Positions 39,201-48,886 of a stretch of DNA of 64,000 bases are shown here, one piece after another. Each line of letters starts with the position of its first letter. Position 1 is the first letter of the stretch. The stretch spans positions 38,421,198 to 38,485,197 of the forward strand of contig OZ020515.1 in the NCBI GenBank assembly GCA_963971425.1, written 5' to 3'. Source of the stretch: Bryoerythrophyllum caledonicum (lineage: Eukaryota > Streptophyta > Bryopsida > Pottiales > Pottiaceae). Under the pieces are notes generated by a model, which saw only the letters and a program-made list of their open reading frames with translations, was not told where the DNA came from and did no database searches. Made by a program: the position numbers and the translations under genes.

Positions 39201-40394
39201 TCTAACCCGGTTATCAAACGGAGGCAAGAATGAATCCCATTGGATTTACCGCGCCTTTGAGATGGTTGGGGCGTTGCTTCGTGACGGGGCGCCGCTTGTC
39301 GTGTTCTACCCGGATTCCAAGTTCATCTCCAATGAACTTGTAGCCTGGGCGGATTGGGTGGGATTTGTCGAGGAGACAAAGTGGTTTGCCATCAATGGGT
39401 TGCCACTCTTCCGCGATGGCCACCCTGGGTGCACTCACAAGTGCTTCCTTGTGAAGTGCTTCGTGAGGAAACTCGATTCCGCGGTTCCATTCTCTTTCTT
39501 TGATAGGATGGAGCTGCAAAGAGATGGGATTCACTTGTCTTCAGATGGTCACATGACCAATCTCATTACTCAGGAGACGCTGACCATGAGGGCGGATAGC
39601 GACGTTTATGCGGCGTGGTGCGCGAGAAAAGTCTACGAACCTCATGGAGGCTCTGATTGATCTCTGCACTCAGGAGGACATTGTCTTGGATCTCACAGCA
39701 TCTACTGATTAGTTCATTCCAGTATGACATTCTTCTATTTTATTGTTGATTTCTAATGCTAACATCGTATGATTTGTTTATTTCATGAAGGCGCGTCTAT
39801 TAAGGCCTGCAAGGCTCTTAAGCGGCACATTTTGGCACTGGAGGAGGACCGAGAGTTGGTGCAAGAAGTCCTTCCTTTGATCCCTCATGCTATTGAGGTC
39901 GAGTCAACACCGCCACCAGTGGTGGCGGGAGGCTCTCGCAAGCGCCCCTTGGAGGTTGATGACGACGAGCTAGAGGTGAAGACCGTCCCGAAGAGATGTT
40001 GTAAGTAAGTCCTTCACTTATTTGGTTCCAGTTTTGGAATGCGGTTTACGGTTCTAGTCGGATCACATGCTTAAATTCTTAATAAGGTTTTAATTTTTGC
40101 AGTCGACCTTCGTCGTTGATGGCATCATTGTCAAGGACACATGTTGGAGTGCTTTCTCCCTTGTTGTTGGAGGTGAAGAGCCCCACGCGACGATTCCATT
40201 TGAATCCCTGGGATGCCATTGTTGCAGACGCCATGGCAGCACAACATTCCCCTCCACGTCTTCATACGGTAGACCCACGTAGGTTTACTACGTGTCCGTT
40301 CATAGATGCAGAGGCTTGCGTTACTGGCTCGGAGAGTAGTGATAGTTTTTCGGACGATAGTGAGTCCAATGACCTATCCGCGGAGGAATCTTGA

Positions 40395-41130
40395 TTGCTC
40401 TGCATTGGTTTGTTGTTTTATTTTACCATCACACTACCAGTTGGTTGCCTTCATCATTGTCCCATCGTGAGTCATCTTCATTCATATCAATATCCCATTC
40501 TTTTCACGTATGTCTATAAAAAAACATCGTATGTCATGCTGCGTGATTTCATTCTATCTACGATTTAATATTAGATTCATTACTAAAATCCTTTGAGTTT
40601 ACATGCTTTGTATCTTAGGCATTGCTCTTTTTTAAAACCTAAACCGTTGTCGAAGAATTGGAATGTTTCAATTTAGAGTGGTTAGGACACAACGGGTATC
40701 TCCATGGTATCTAATTTTTATCCCCTAGTATTACACGGATATCACCAAGGTATTATAAGGGTATGAACTAGGTATCACTTAAATACTGCCTGCCACCCTA
40801 AACCATATAATTTTGAATTTTTCCATTGTCCATTCTTAGTCTATTGACTTGTCGCAGTACCCTGAACTCTAAGTCCTCACCCATAAGCATCCCTTACAAT
40901 TTCAATTGAATTGTTGTAATCAATCCTACCCTACTCATACTTCCATATGTCCAAGTACATTGTCGTCATAAATTTCTGCTTATTTTTCATATATCAACAT
41001 AGTCTAAATAGAACCCACGGCCATAAGCGACCCTTTCCAAATTCAACAAAAAACACTACCAAAAAAAATTCAAAAATTCAGTGCTCAACGCTTGCCACTC
41101 GCCGCTCGCCGCTCACAAGATAGCAATTCT
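40395..41130. other. Right subterminal region of the Mutator-like element
   Basis: AT-rich, non-coding. It contains a cluster of GGTATCACC-like words (40695-40790) also seen near the left end (30271-30300) and elsewhere in the window. The terminal GCGGCGAG-type repeats lie at about 41095-41120. Confidence 0.5.
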
Positions 41131-41771
41131 TGGTTGCAGTGAATGAGCAGACTTAGCATCCCATTTAACCTTGAGGACGTTTTTCATTTTGGCTAAAAAA
41201 ATTAAAATTGTTTTGAAATTTTGATACTAGATTGTCCTTGATAAGATCTTTGTGGTAATATTTATTTTAATTTTTGGGATACATAATATTAAAGTTATTA
41301 GCATTCAAAGTTAAAATGGGGACTTTGGGCAGCTCAAATTTTTTTGCTAGAAGTTTCTATTGACATTGAGATTTTTCATACGTGTAGAGAATATTACCTT
41401 CTTTGAAAGTGTTAGAAAAATTCTTGTATTTAGTGTAAAAAATCATTTTACTCAAGTCAAACATTTTCACACATTGTCGGGCAAGGTACCAATAAAATTT
41501 CTTCATTTCTACATAAAACCTAGAGATCTTTATATTTATATTTTTATTATTTTATTATTCTATTATTTTATTTTTGACGATATGTGGTGAAAAACTTCTT
41601 ATTGACCGTTTGGATTATCGTTTTAAATTTGTTAGGCATGGTGCCAAATAAAACTTCTTACTTTTGATATAAAACTTAGAGATCTTCATAATTTTTGTTT
41701 TTTATTTTTTTCATAACAATATGTGGTGTAGACCTTCTTATTGACCATTTGGATTATCAATCTAAAACATA
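41131..41771. other. AT-rich spacer with old TTAA-family fragments
   Basis: Contains phrases of the TTAA family in plus orientation (AAACATTTTCACACATTGTCGGGCAAGGTACC near 41460, with a second GGCATGGTGCC-type block near 41635), so a decayed copy probably underlies this stretch. No gene seen. Confidence 0.45.
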
Positions 41772-42726
41772 TTAATCCCTAAGGTACCGTGACAGTTTAC
41801 ACCAAAAACACTTTAAAATTGTTAGATTCTAGTGCAATGAACAAAGAAGGAAACCAAAACTTCGATTTCTAATTCTGGCTAAAGGATCTCAATTAAGACT
41901 TATTAAGTAATATACTCACAAAATTTCATAAACATTGACCGCATAGATTGAAAGATTATTATTAGTGTTTGAAGTCAAGCAAATGGTTCATTTTCTTCCT
42001 TGCTTTCAGTGGATCAACAAACTTTGACTTCACTTGGTATCAAATTTTTGCACTACTTAAGGTCTAAATCCATTACCATCTTGTTAAGCATGATATTAGC
42101 TCGTTACACACCTATTTTTAGAGGTAGAGGACAAGTGTAGCATATTCAAAACAATAGTGCAAGGAGTGGAGGTTCAAAACTTGCCAATTCACACTTTTAT
42201 TATTTGTGAAATTAATATGTTTTAGATTGATAATCCGAATGGTCAATAAGAAGGTTTACACCACATATTGTTGTGGAAAATATAAAAAGTGAAATATATA
42301 AAGATATCTAGGTTTTATGTAGAAAAGAATAAGTTTTTTTGGTACCTTGCCCGACAATGAGTGACAATGTGTGAAAATGTTTGACTTGGGTTGGTATGTT
42401 ATTTTTCACTAAAGACAAGAACTTTTTTTTACAATATGAAGGGAAACAATATTACTTGCGAATATTGAAAATCTCACATTCAATAGAGTGTCCTAGAAAA
42501 AGTTTTTGGAGGTGCCCGAGGTGCCCGCTCTCCCCATGTGAAATTCAAAATCCTAAAACTTTTTCATCAAATGTTGAATTTATGAAAAAATTGTTTTCCC
42601 ACAAAGGTCTTGGTAATGCCTTTCTATTGTAAAAATTTCATAGAGTAATGTTGTAAATTGACACTATAGGAACATGACCGAACTTTCAAAAAGCCCATTT
42701 TTGACACTTGGTCCTTTAGGGGTTAA
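41772..42726 (-). mobile_element. TTAA-flanked DNA transposon, copy T3 (955 bp, reverse of T1)
   Basis: Starts TTAATCCCTAAGGTACC and ends GGTCCTTTAGGGGTTAA. The interior is the reverse complement of T1 block by block, and the total length, 955 bp, equals T1. The left terminus has drifted more than the right. Confidence 0.7.
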
Positions 42727-43170
42727 GATCACAATAAAATAAAACGTGAATTGGAAATTTTTGAACCTCCACTTCTTGCACACTTGTTTTGAATATGCTA
42801 CACCCCTTCTCTACCTCTAAAATTGGTGTACAAGGAACTAACATCATGCTTAACATAATGGAAAAGGATTAGACCTTGTGTAGTGCAAAAATTTGACACC
42901 AAGTGAAGTCAAAGTCTACTCATTTACTCAACGCAGGAAAGAAAATGAACCATTTATATGACTTCAAACGCTATAATCTTCATATATGTGCGGTGGATTG
43001 TAGCCAAAAACATATGGTAGGTTTCTCTAGATGACTTTTTAAAAGATCTTACGGTCAAAAGTCCAAAACTGTACTTCAAAATTAGATTTTCTTGCCACTT
43101 GTTGATAGTGGTAGTTTTGGAGTGTTTCTTGAGGGAAATTGCCTTGGGCTCTTAGGAGAAGATTTATCAT
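42727..43170 (+). mobile_element. TTAA-family element, right-hand fragment
   Basis: Starts within the family interior (AATAAAACGTGAATTG) and follows T1 order through the AAGTGAAGTCAAAG block to GGTAGTTTTGGAGTG. The left half is missing and it directly abuts T3. Confidence 0.55.
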
Positions 43171-43177
43171 CTAGCGG

Positions 43178-43405
43178 TTTCAACCCCCTAAAGAATCAAG
43201 TGTTCCTTGGGGACACAATTTTTTTCATTCAGGCTCCATTTATCTTTCAATCCGTATAGTCAAAATTCACAAAAATGTTACCGCATCTCGTCATATACGT
43301 TTAGAAGAAGATCCTACGGTTATATTTATAAAACGCTCATCTTAGGAGTTCTTAGTCAATGGAGTAGAGACTCCTCCAAAATGTGTAGGTCCTTTAAGGG
43401 GTAAA
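43178..43405. mobile_element. Short TTAA-family MITE, degraded ends
   Basis: About 230 bp running from CAACCCCCTAAAGAATCAAG to GTCCTTTAAGGGGTAA, with the inner phrases TCTTTCAATCCGTA and GATCCTACGGTTA that also occur near the right end of T2. It resembles the short element at 48679-48886. Confidence 0.55.
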
Positions 43406-44683
43406 TATCCCGACAGCGTTCCTGAATCAGTGCGTTCACTTTAGGATATCCAATATCCTCTACTACCATTACAGCTATCCCGGGCATATCCCTGGGATTA
43501 CCATCCAGCATTTGTATGTCAAGAATTGTGCCATGGGGATATCTCCTACAGTGAATGTAACTAAATCATTCTCACACTCGACCACACAAATACATACAAA
43601 TGTCCCAACAAAATAGTTCTATGCTTGCCGCACACATTGAGGATGGAGTCAGTTACAAACAGTTATATGAGGTAGGTGAGCATAAATTGTCATGTTGCTC
43701 AGGACTGCAACTATTAATGGTTGATGTGGGGTAAATGACCGAATGATAATTATGCATCATGCTTATATGCAAATGACATGAAAGTTGCACCAAGTAGAAG
43801 ATGTTCACAATACCAAAAACAATATTTTATTGTTTGAAAGATAGGCAAAATAGCCCTTGATATTGTTTTTTTTTTAACTATTCAGCTGCTTGAGTGTGCA
43901 TAAGAAATTGGTTCCATCATACTACTAAAATCATAATCCGCGTAGTGAACCGCGCAGTCAACCGTGTAGTGAATTGTAGGAACGGTGCAATCAACCGCGC
44001 AGTTAATTGCGCAGCCAACCGCGCGGTGAATCATGTTTCCTTTTTTAAATTATAATTTGTAATATAAAAACTACATTAAAATGGTTGGACTAATGCGTTG
44101 CAAAGCATTAGCTTGAGTTTTTGGGTGTGACAAATTTGCATTTGTGTGTTGCAATTTGTGCTCTTGATTACAAATTTGACATGCAAAATATTTTTTGAGT
44201 GAAGCACTAAAAGATTGAATTGTAAATTATGAGTTATAATCTTGGAGTGAAAAAGTTGTGAAGTTGGAGTTGTGATCTTGGAGGTTCGCATACAAAGTTG
44301 GAGTTGCAAAATTGTATATTCGAGTTGTGGAGATTGAAATTACAAGTTTTGAGGTGAGATTGCAAGTTTTGAGACTGTAATTGCAAGTTGAGTTTGTGGG
44401 TGTGTGAAATTTGCATTTGTGTGTTGCAATTTGTGCTTATCCAAAATAAATTTGAAACTCTTGATTGCAAATTTGACGTTCATAACATTTTTGAAATTCC
44501 ATGTTAAAATGCAAAAAATCTAAAACCTAATTAATTTTGTTCTATTCTATTCTATTACATTATTAAAATTCATGCATAGGTTTCAAAGACATGTTTATAT
44601 TTTATGTAGATTGTTGTTACCTTTTTTTTTAATATTTTGTGATATAAAAACTACATTAAAATGGTTGAACTAGTGTGTTGCAA
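43406..44683. other. Repeat-rich spacer: CpG minisatellite and a direct duplication
   Basis: No gene. About 43937-44033 is a short array of GCGCAGTCAACCG-like units, CG-rich in an AT-rich setting. The phrase AAAAACTACATTAAAATGGT with its flanks occurs at about 44065 and again at 44648. Internal copies of ATTTGCATTTGTGTGTTGCA occur at about 44133 and 44409. This points to local duplication or one element with repeated ends. Confidence 0.5.
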
Positions 44684-44694
44684 AGCAAGTGCCA

Positions 44695-45698
44695 GAAGAA
44701 GAAGAAGAAGAACGCCGGTCCATGAAGGGGCCGGCGTGAGTAAAGTGTCCGTTCGTTCCACCACTAAGTCCATGCCCACCGGGCATAGGTTAGTAGTATG
44801 GGACTACTTCCCCCTTTCGAGGGTGGACACTATGTACCCAGTAGCAAGTGATCAGTACCAAAGGACCCAAGGTCCCAAAAAGTCCCAAAAGAGGGGAGGC
44901 AAGAACGGTGAAGTGCAAAATGCAAGTGTAGATCTATGGAGGGGGGTTTAAATCGTCCGGAAGGGGTTGATTGTTTTCAAGTTTACGTTTATGTAGGAGT
45001 ATCGACATAGCATGTTGAATTGCAATAGTATTAATATTTGAAAAGGTGGTTTTGATTGAAGTGATGGGGATTTTAAAGGTTTCTTCAAGAGTTGTCATTG
45101 AGGGGATGAAGGTGGTGGCTCTGGCACCCGCAGTGATGACAATGAGGGGGTCTACTTTCCATCCTAGTGCTTGAATATCATCAAGTAGTGGTTGGTATTT
45201 ATTTGTTTTATTTGAGATGGTGTCCGGAGAGAATCTATCATTGCAATATGTAAATTCAATAAATTGGATGGTGAGACTAGGGTCTATGTGGTTTGGTGGG
45301 GGGTCTTTGTATGGAAGACCTCTAACACAGAGTAGGTCCGGTTTGAATCTTGCATTACAGTGGCATCTTTGGGTATGACAGGTGCATGGTAATAGCCACG
45401 GAGGGACCGTATTTTCTTGTGGATTGTCATTAAAGGTACCGGCATTCATGAGAATGAAACATCGGGATTTGGTTGATGATATAAGTAGTTTACGAATAGC
45501 CCATACAGCTTTGTTATGTCTTTTGACAATTAGTGAGTGTATATGGGGGTTTTGGCACTTGAGTAGGACATGTAGCCATGTGTCCGGGTCTGTGGTGTTA
45601 CAAATTGGACATGTTATTGTAGGAAATCTTTCATTTCCAAAGAAGAGTTGTTTACGGGCATTACCCATGTATTGTCCGGTGCGAAATTTGATTAGACT
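44695..45698 (-). mobile_element. 5'-truncated LINE, copy B, with zinc knuckle and restriction-like endonuclease region
   Basis: Flanked by an exact 11-bp duplication AGCAAGTGCCA (44684-44694 and 45699-45709). On the minus strand one uninterrupted frame from the truncation point to 44934 encodes LIKFRTGQYMGN, then a knuckle C-x2-C-x9-H-x4-C (CPICNTTDPDTWLHVLLKC) followed by RHNKAVWAI. Next is KPDLLCV, IQFIEFTY, and NKTNKYQPLLDD plus GWKVDPLIV. Knuckle, then PD, then a central acid, then K..KY is the order of the R2-type restriction-like endonuclease. The 3' UTR carries a hairpin (44713-44736) and a run of TTC on the element strand. No break is seen in the preserved part, so it is younger than copy E. 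Confidence 0.8.
44713..44736 (-). other. LINE 3'-terminal hairpin, copy B
   Basis: On the element strand CGCCGG..CC pairs with GG..CCGGCG with the same C/A mismatch position as copy A, but the inner stem pairs differ. Confidence 0.7.
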
Positions 45699-45717
45699 AG
45701 CAAGTGCCAATTGCTAG

Positions 45718-46647
45718 TTAACCCCTAAAGGACCAAAGTCCCCTCGGGAGACATTTTGAGTTTGGATAAGGTACCACGTTCTCAATTCTAGGCATAGTTT
45801 TCTGAGATTTTTTATTGAATGGACAAGAAGAAGAAGAAGAAGAAGAACGCCGGTTCCCGAAGGGAACCGGCGTGAATAAAGTGTCTGTTCGTTCCATTGC
45901 TAAGACCATGCCCACCGGACAAGGAATTAGCAAACTGGATTGAATGGACAACTTTTGATTAGCTTTGCGTGGACACAAATTTTGTAGAATTCCTACTTAC
46001 GGTTCAAAAGTTACAATTTATTTTCACTTACATATACAAATAGAGCAGCATTTTAGTGCGACATATCACAAATATTTTCACTAAACTTTAATAACTTCTA
46101 AATTCAATAGATATTTGAGTTTTGTCCATTTAAAAGAAAGAAAATATCCTTTTGGAAAGGAAATTGAGATCTTTGCATCTACCATACGGATTTGTGAATT
46201 TTAAAATTTTGAGAAGGATATGATATATGCAAAATATAAAGTGTATTGTTGATTCTCAGCACATAGTTGCATTGCAGGATTTTTTGGGTCATCTTCTACA
46301 CCTCTTTTACTTCTAAAATTTGGTGCACATGTGCCTAACATGATTCCTTTCAAGTTAACATAATAAATTCACAGCCCGTGGTGCAAAAAGTTGCCATAGA
46401 AGGTGGTCGAAGTTTGTTGAAGGTGTTTAGTACGACCTCAAAAAGATATTATGTCTCACTTCAAAGGCTGATATCTTTCAATCCGTGCGGTCAAACTTAC
46501 CAAATTTTCCACCACACACTCTCATACAACTCTAGTACAAGATCCTACGGTTAAATTTTTTAGAAAAAACATTTTGTATCATTTCGTGTTGAATGCATTA
46601 AAAATGGCAGTTTTGGAGTGATTTGATCTTGGTCCTTTAGGGGTTAA
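45718..46647 (+). mobile_element. TTAA-flanked DNA transposon, copy T2, interrupted by a LINE
   Basis: Starts TTAACCCCTAAAGGACCAA and ends with its exact reverse complement; TTAA sits at 45718-45721 and 46644-46647. Removing the 112-bp LINE and one 13-bp target copy leaves about 805 bp. The right part carries the CAATCCGTGCGGTCAAAC and GATCCTACGGTTAAA phrases shared with T1 and the short copies. Confidence 0.75.
45827..45938 (-). mobile_element. LINE 3'-end fragment, copy C, nested in T2
   Basis: Only 112 bp of the LINE 3' end, flanked by a perfect 13-bp duplication ATTGAATGGACAA (45814-45826, 45939-45951). It contains the TTC tail, a perfectly paired hairpin (45848-45872) and the conserved CCATGCCCACCGGACAAGG phrase of copy A in reverse. 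This is a clean severe 5' truncation by target-primed reverse transcription. Confidence 0.85.
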
Positions 46648-46733
46648 TAAAAAATTGGTTCATTTTTCCTTCACTACCAAATCAAGTTTCCATACTTGAG
46701 GTTCAGATTTAGCACTGTAGTTGTGCCGGATAA

Positions 46734-46905
46734 TTAGAGACCTCGTTGCATCGGTACCCAAAATATCCTTGGGGGGATGACATGTTGGTTGTCTCTGAGA
46801 CACCTAGTGTAGAGTAGCACTTTGTGTAGATTAGTGAAAAGAATGAACAAACACTATATTCACGTTGGTCTCCAATGGAGACCGGAGTTCTTCTTCTTCT
46901 TCTTC
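46734..46905 (+). mobile_element. LINE 3'-end fragment, copy D, diverged subfamily
   Basis: A hairpin (46863-46887) is followed by a TTC tail, as in copies A-C. The preceding GAATGAACAAACACTATATTCAC matches copy A in spaced words. Flanks TGCCGGATAA (46724-46733) and TGCCAGATAA (46906-46915) form a 10-bp duplication with one difference. The 5' two thirds are too diverged to align by eye. Confidence 0.6.
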
Positions 46906-46915
46906 TGCCAGATAA

Positions 46916-48678
46916 GTATGTACTTCTAAACAAATATGTTTGGCCAAACAAATATTCCTCGTTTTTCATCGAGTTAAATATTTGATGTTTTTGATAAATA
47001 ATGTCCAAACATGTTGGAAGCTATTTGTAGAATCTGACCGACCCCTAGAACGGTATTCAACATAGAAATTGATTTCATAGGGATATAAAGACTCCACTCC
47101 AAACTCTATAATTTTTCTGTTCATGCAATCAAGATTATGAAAATTTGTGAGCATGTGTTATTAGTAATATAATTACAACTGGCGATGGAAATAATACGGT
47201 TATTTTCATTTTCACTCTTTGTTTTAAAATGAGCAGTTTTGGTGAGAACTAGTCAATGAATTTTAGGGATTACCGCAGCATGCTCCAATATGTCCATGCA
47301 TGTCCACACAATGACTTTTGAAAGGCAATATTACTGTAGATAAAAATGCACCACGAGAAAAGTTTCTATGTGCCCGAAAAGAAATTAAATTAGATCTGAA
47401 AATTTTTAATCATAAAAAAATAAAATCTATCAATGACCAAATTTTTTAAAAGTGAGAATTGTAATATTTAAGTAGTGAAATGAGATGAATGACGGCATTT
47501 TGAGAAAATATCCTACGTGTTGGTCAATTTTGTACATAATTTCCAAAAAAATTGGAAAATTCAAAAGATTTGTGGGAGGTGATACCCATATAATGCCAAG
47601 GTGATACCCATATAATGCCAAGGTGATACCCATATAATACGAAGATGATAACCAGGTGATATCTAAGAGATAACCATGAAATACCGCAGTGATACCCATT
47701 GTGTCCGAACCACTATGGATCGGAAAAAATAAAAAATTTAATTGGGAGTGTCGAAACTGACCGATGCGTATAGAAATATATCCATGGGCTTGGGTATGGG
47801 GGAAAAGCTCCTTTAATGGGGCCCACCGTCTGACTCAGTTGCAGTAAAAAGAAAGCATATCCAAATGGAACCAAGGACATAATACCCGGATATCCTTGTC
47901 CAAAACATTAAATATCATTATGTTGTTGTGGCGGCGTTTTTGAGGCTCTTTTCATTTTAAGAAAGCATTAAAAATATAGGATATTGATTTCTAATCAAAA
48001 CATCCCTTAATTTGGCACTGTTTTTTCCCCGTTATTTTATTGAGGGTGGATATGGAAAGAATAGAAAAATGAGACTTGGATATTTATTATAGGAAATTTC
48101 TAGTGATTGAAATGGGCAACCATGCTCTTGTGGTGTGGCATGTTCGCTATTAATATTAATTTCATTTTCGGTGGGACATGCTTGGGCCAATATATGATTT
48201 GTTCCTTTTGGGAGCACAAATTTTGTTTTGGCACATCACTAAAATATCATCAAGGTTAATGTTTTCTTTTTAATATGTATGGAGAAATGTATACAAATTG
48301 ATTAGTATTATGAAAGTGAATTTGTTGTAAGGTCAGAGATTTTTTACCTTGTGAAGGTAGGGTTTCGAAAATTCATTTCAATACAGTTCTTTTTTATGTG
48401 GGGCATAATAGCTATCAAAAATGAACGTTTGGTAGTATTATAAATAAAAAGAAGGCTAACTTATTCAATGTGGGATTCATTTTTGAATAGTTCTATTTTC
48501 CCGTCAATAGTGGATCCTTTTATCAATTGTTTTCAACGAGGACAAAATCCTTCCTCCTTCGATTTGAGCATCTTATATGTGATATTTTATTGGATTATGT
48601 TTTAAAACAAATAACTAAATGAATCCATGGACATTCTTCCATTCTATGAACTTACTCTTTTGTATGTCTAAAATTTGG
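46916..48678. other. AT-rich spacer with a minisatellite
   Basis: No gene. About 46980-47275 resembles the right part of the TTAA family but is heavily diverged. At 47577-47700 there is a tandem array of about 20-bp units built on GGTGATACCCATATAATGCC, the inverse of the GGGTATCACC clusters at 30271, 40695 and 51482. The remainder shows nothing recognisable. Confidence 0.5.
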
Positions 48679-48886
48679 TTAACCCCTAGAGGCCCAAGTG
48701 TACCTACGGGATACGATTTTTTTCACTTTGACTATAATTATCTTTCATTATGTGCCGTCAAAATTCTCAAAATTTAACAAGTTCAGAAAAAGATCATATA
48801 GTTACATTATCAAAAAGTTAATCTTGGCAAATTGTAATCAACGGAGTAGAGATTCCTCTAAAACGTCTTAGGCCCTTAGGGGTTAA
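48679..48886. mobile_element. Short TTAA-flanked MITE (208 bp)
   Basis: Starts TTAACCCCTAGAGGCCCAAG and ends GGCCCTTAGGGGTTAA, with TTAA at both outer ends. The inner part is a shortened relative of T2's ends (GGAGTAGAGATTCCTC also occurs in 43178-43405). Confidence 0.7.

Larger units (their letters stand above)
34346..40394 (+). pseudogene. ParB-like / beta-class amino DNA-methyltransferase protein, multi-exon, interrupted
   Basis: Candidate first exon 34346-34549 (basic, GRKKRSTNF..QTWARKDRRRHQ), then an acidic Ser-rich exon from about 34713. A ParB/sulfiredoxin-like block follows at 36765-37080 (FFFVWDGNHRHMAW; DGNHR is the ParB-type motif), then helical middle exons (37170-38940) with GT/AG introns. 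The methyltransferase part starts at about 39060: LGLADMILFDVPED in the place of motif IV (DPPY/SPPW), the strand ALLRDGAPLVVFYPDSK, then EDIVLDLTAST and ACKALKRHILALEED as motif I with the SAM-binding acid. Motif IV before motif I is the beta-class order of N4-cytosine/N6-adenine methyltransferases. The C-terminus has a possible nuclear signal (GSRKRPLEVDDD..VPKRCC) and an acidic tail. In-frame stops and at least one frame change make this copy defective. Confidence 0.65.
29863..41130. mobile_element. 11.3-kb Mutator-like element carrying a SWIM transposase and a ParB/DNA-methyltransferase gene
   Basis: The ends are inverted: left AGATGCTATCTTGTGAGCGG, right the reverse complement of AGAATTGCTATCTTGTGAGC, both continuing into GCGGCGAG repeats for about 30 bp before diverging. 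Outside them lie TAGTTGCAG (29854-29862) and TGGTTGCAG (41131-41139), a 9-bp duplication with one mismatch, the length typical of Mutator-like elements. Two gene-like blocks run divergently: a transposase on the minus strand (30620-33676) and a ParB/methyltransferase gene on the plus strand (34346-40394). Their GC content is well above that of the flanks. Both reading frames are interrupted by in-frame stops and shifts, so this copy is probably non-autonomous, but exon/intron structure is still readable. Confidence 0.75.

Noticed and set aside
44661-44951. Open frame starting in the TTC tail of LINE copy B
   Set aside because: It reads the reverse strand of the LINE 3' UTR.
47577-47700. CRISPR-like array
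   Set aside because: Units are contiguous and degenerate with no regular unique spacers, and the genome is a plant nucleus.
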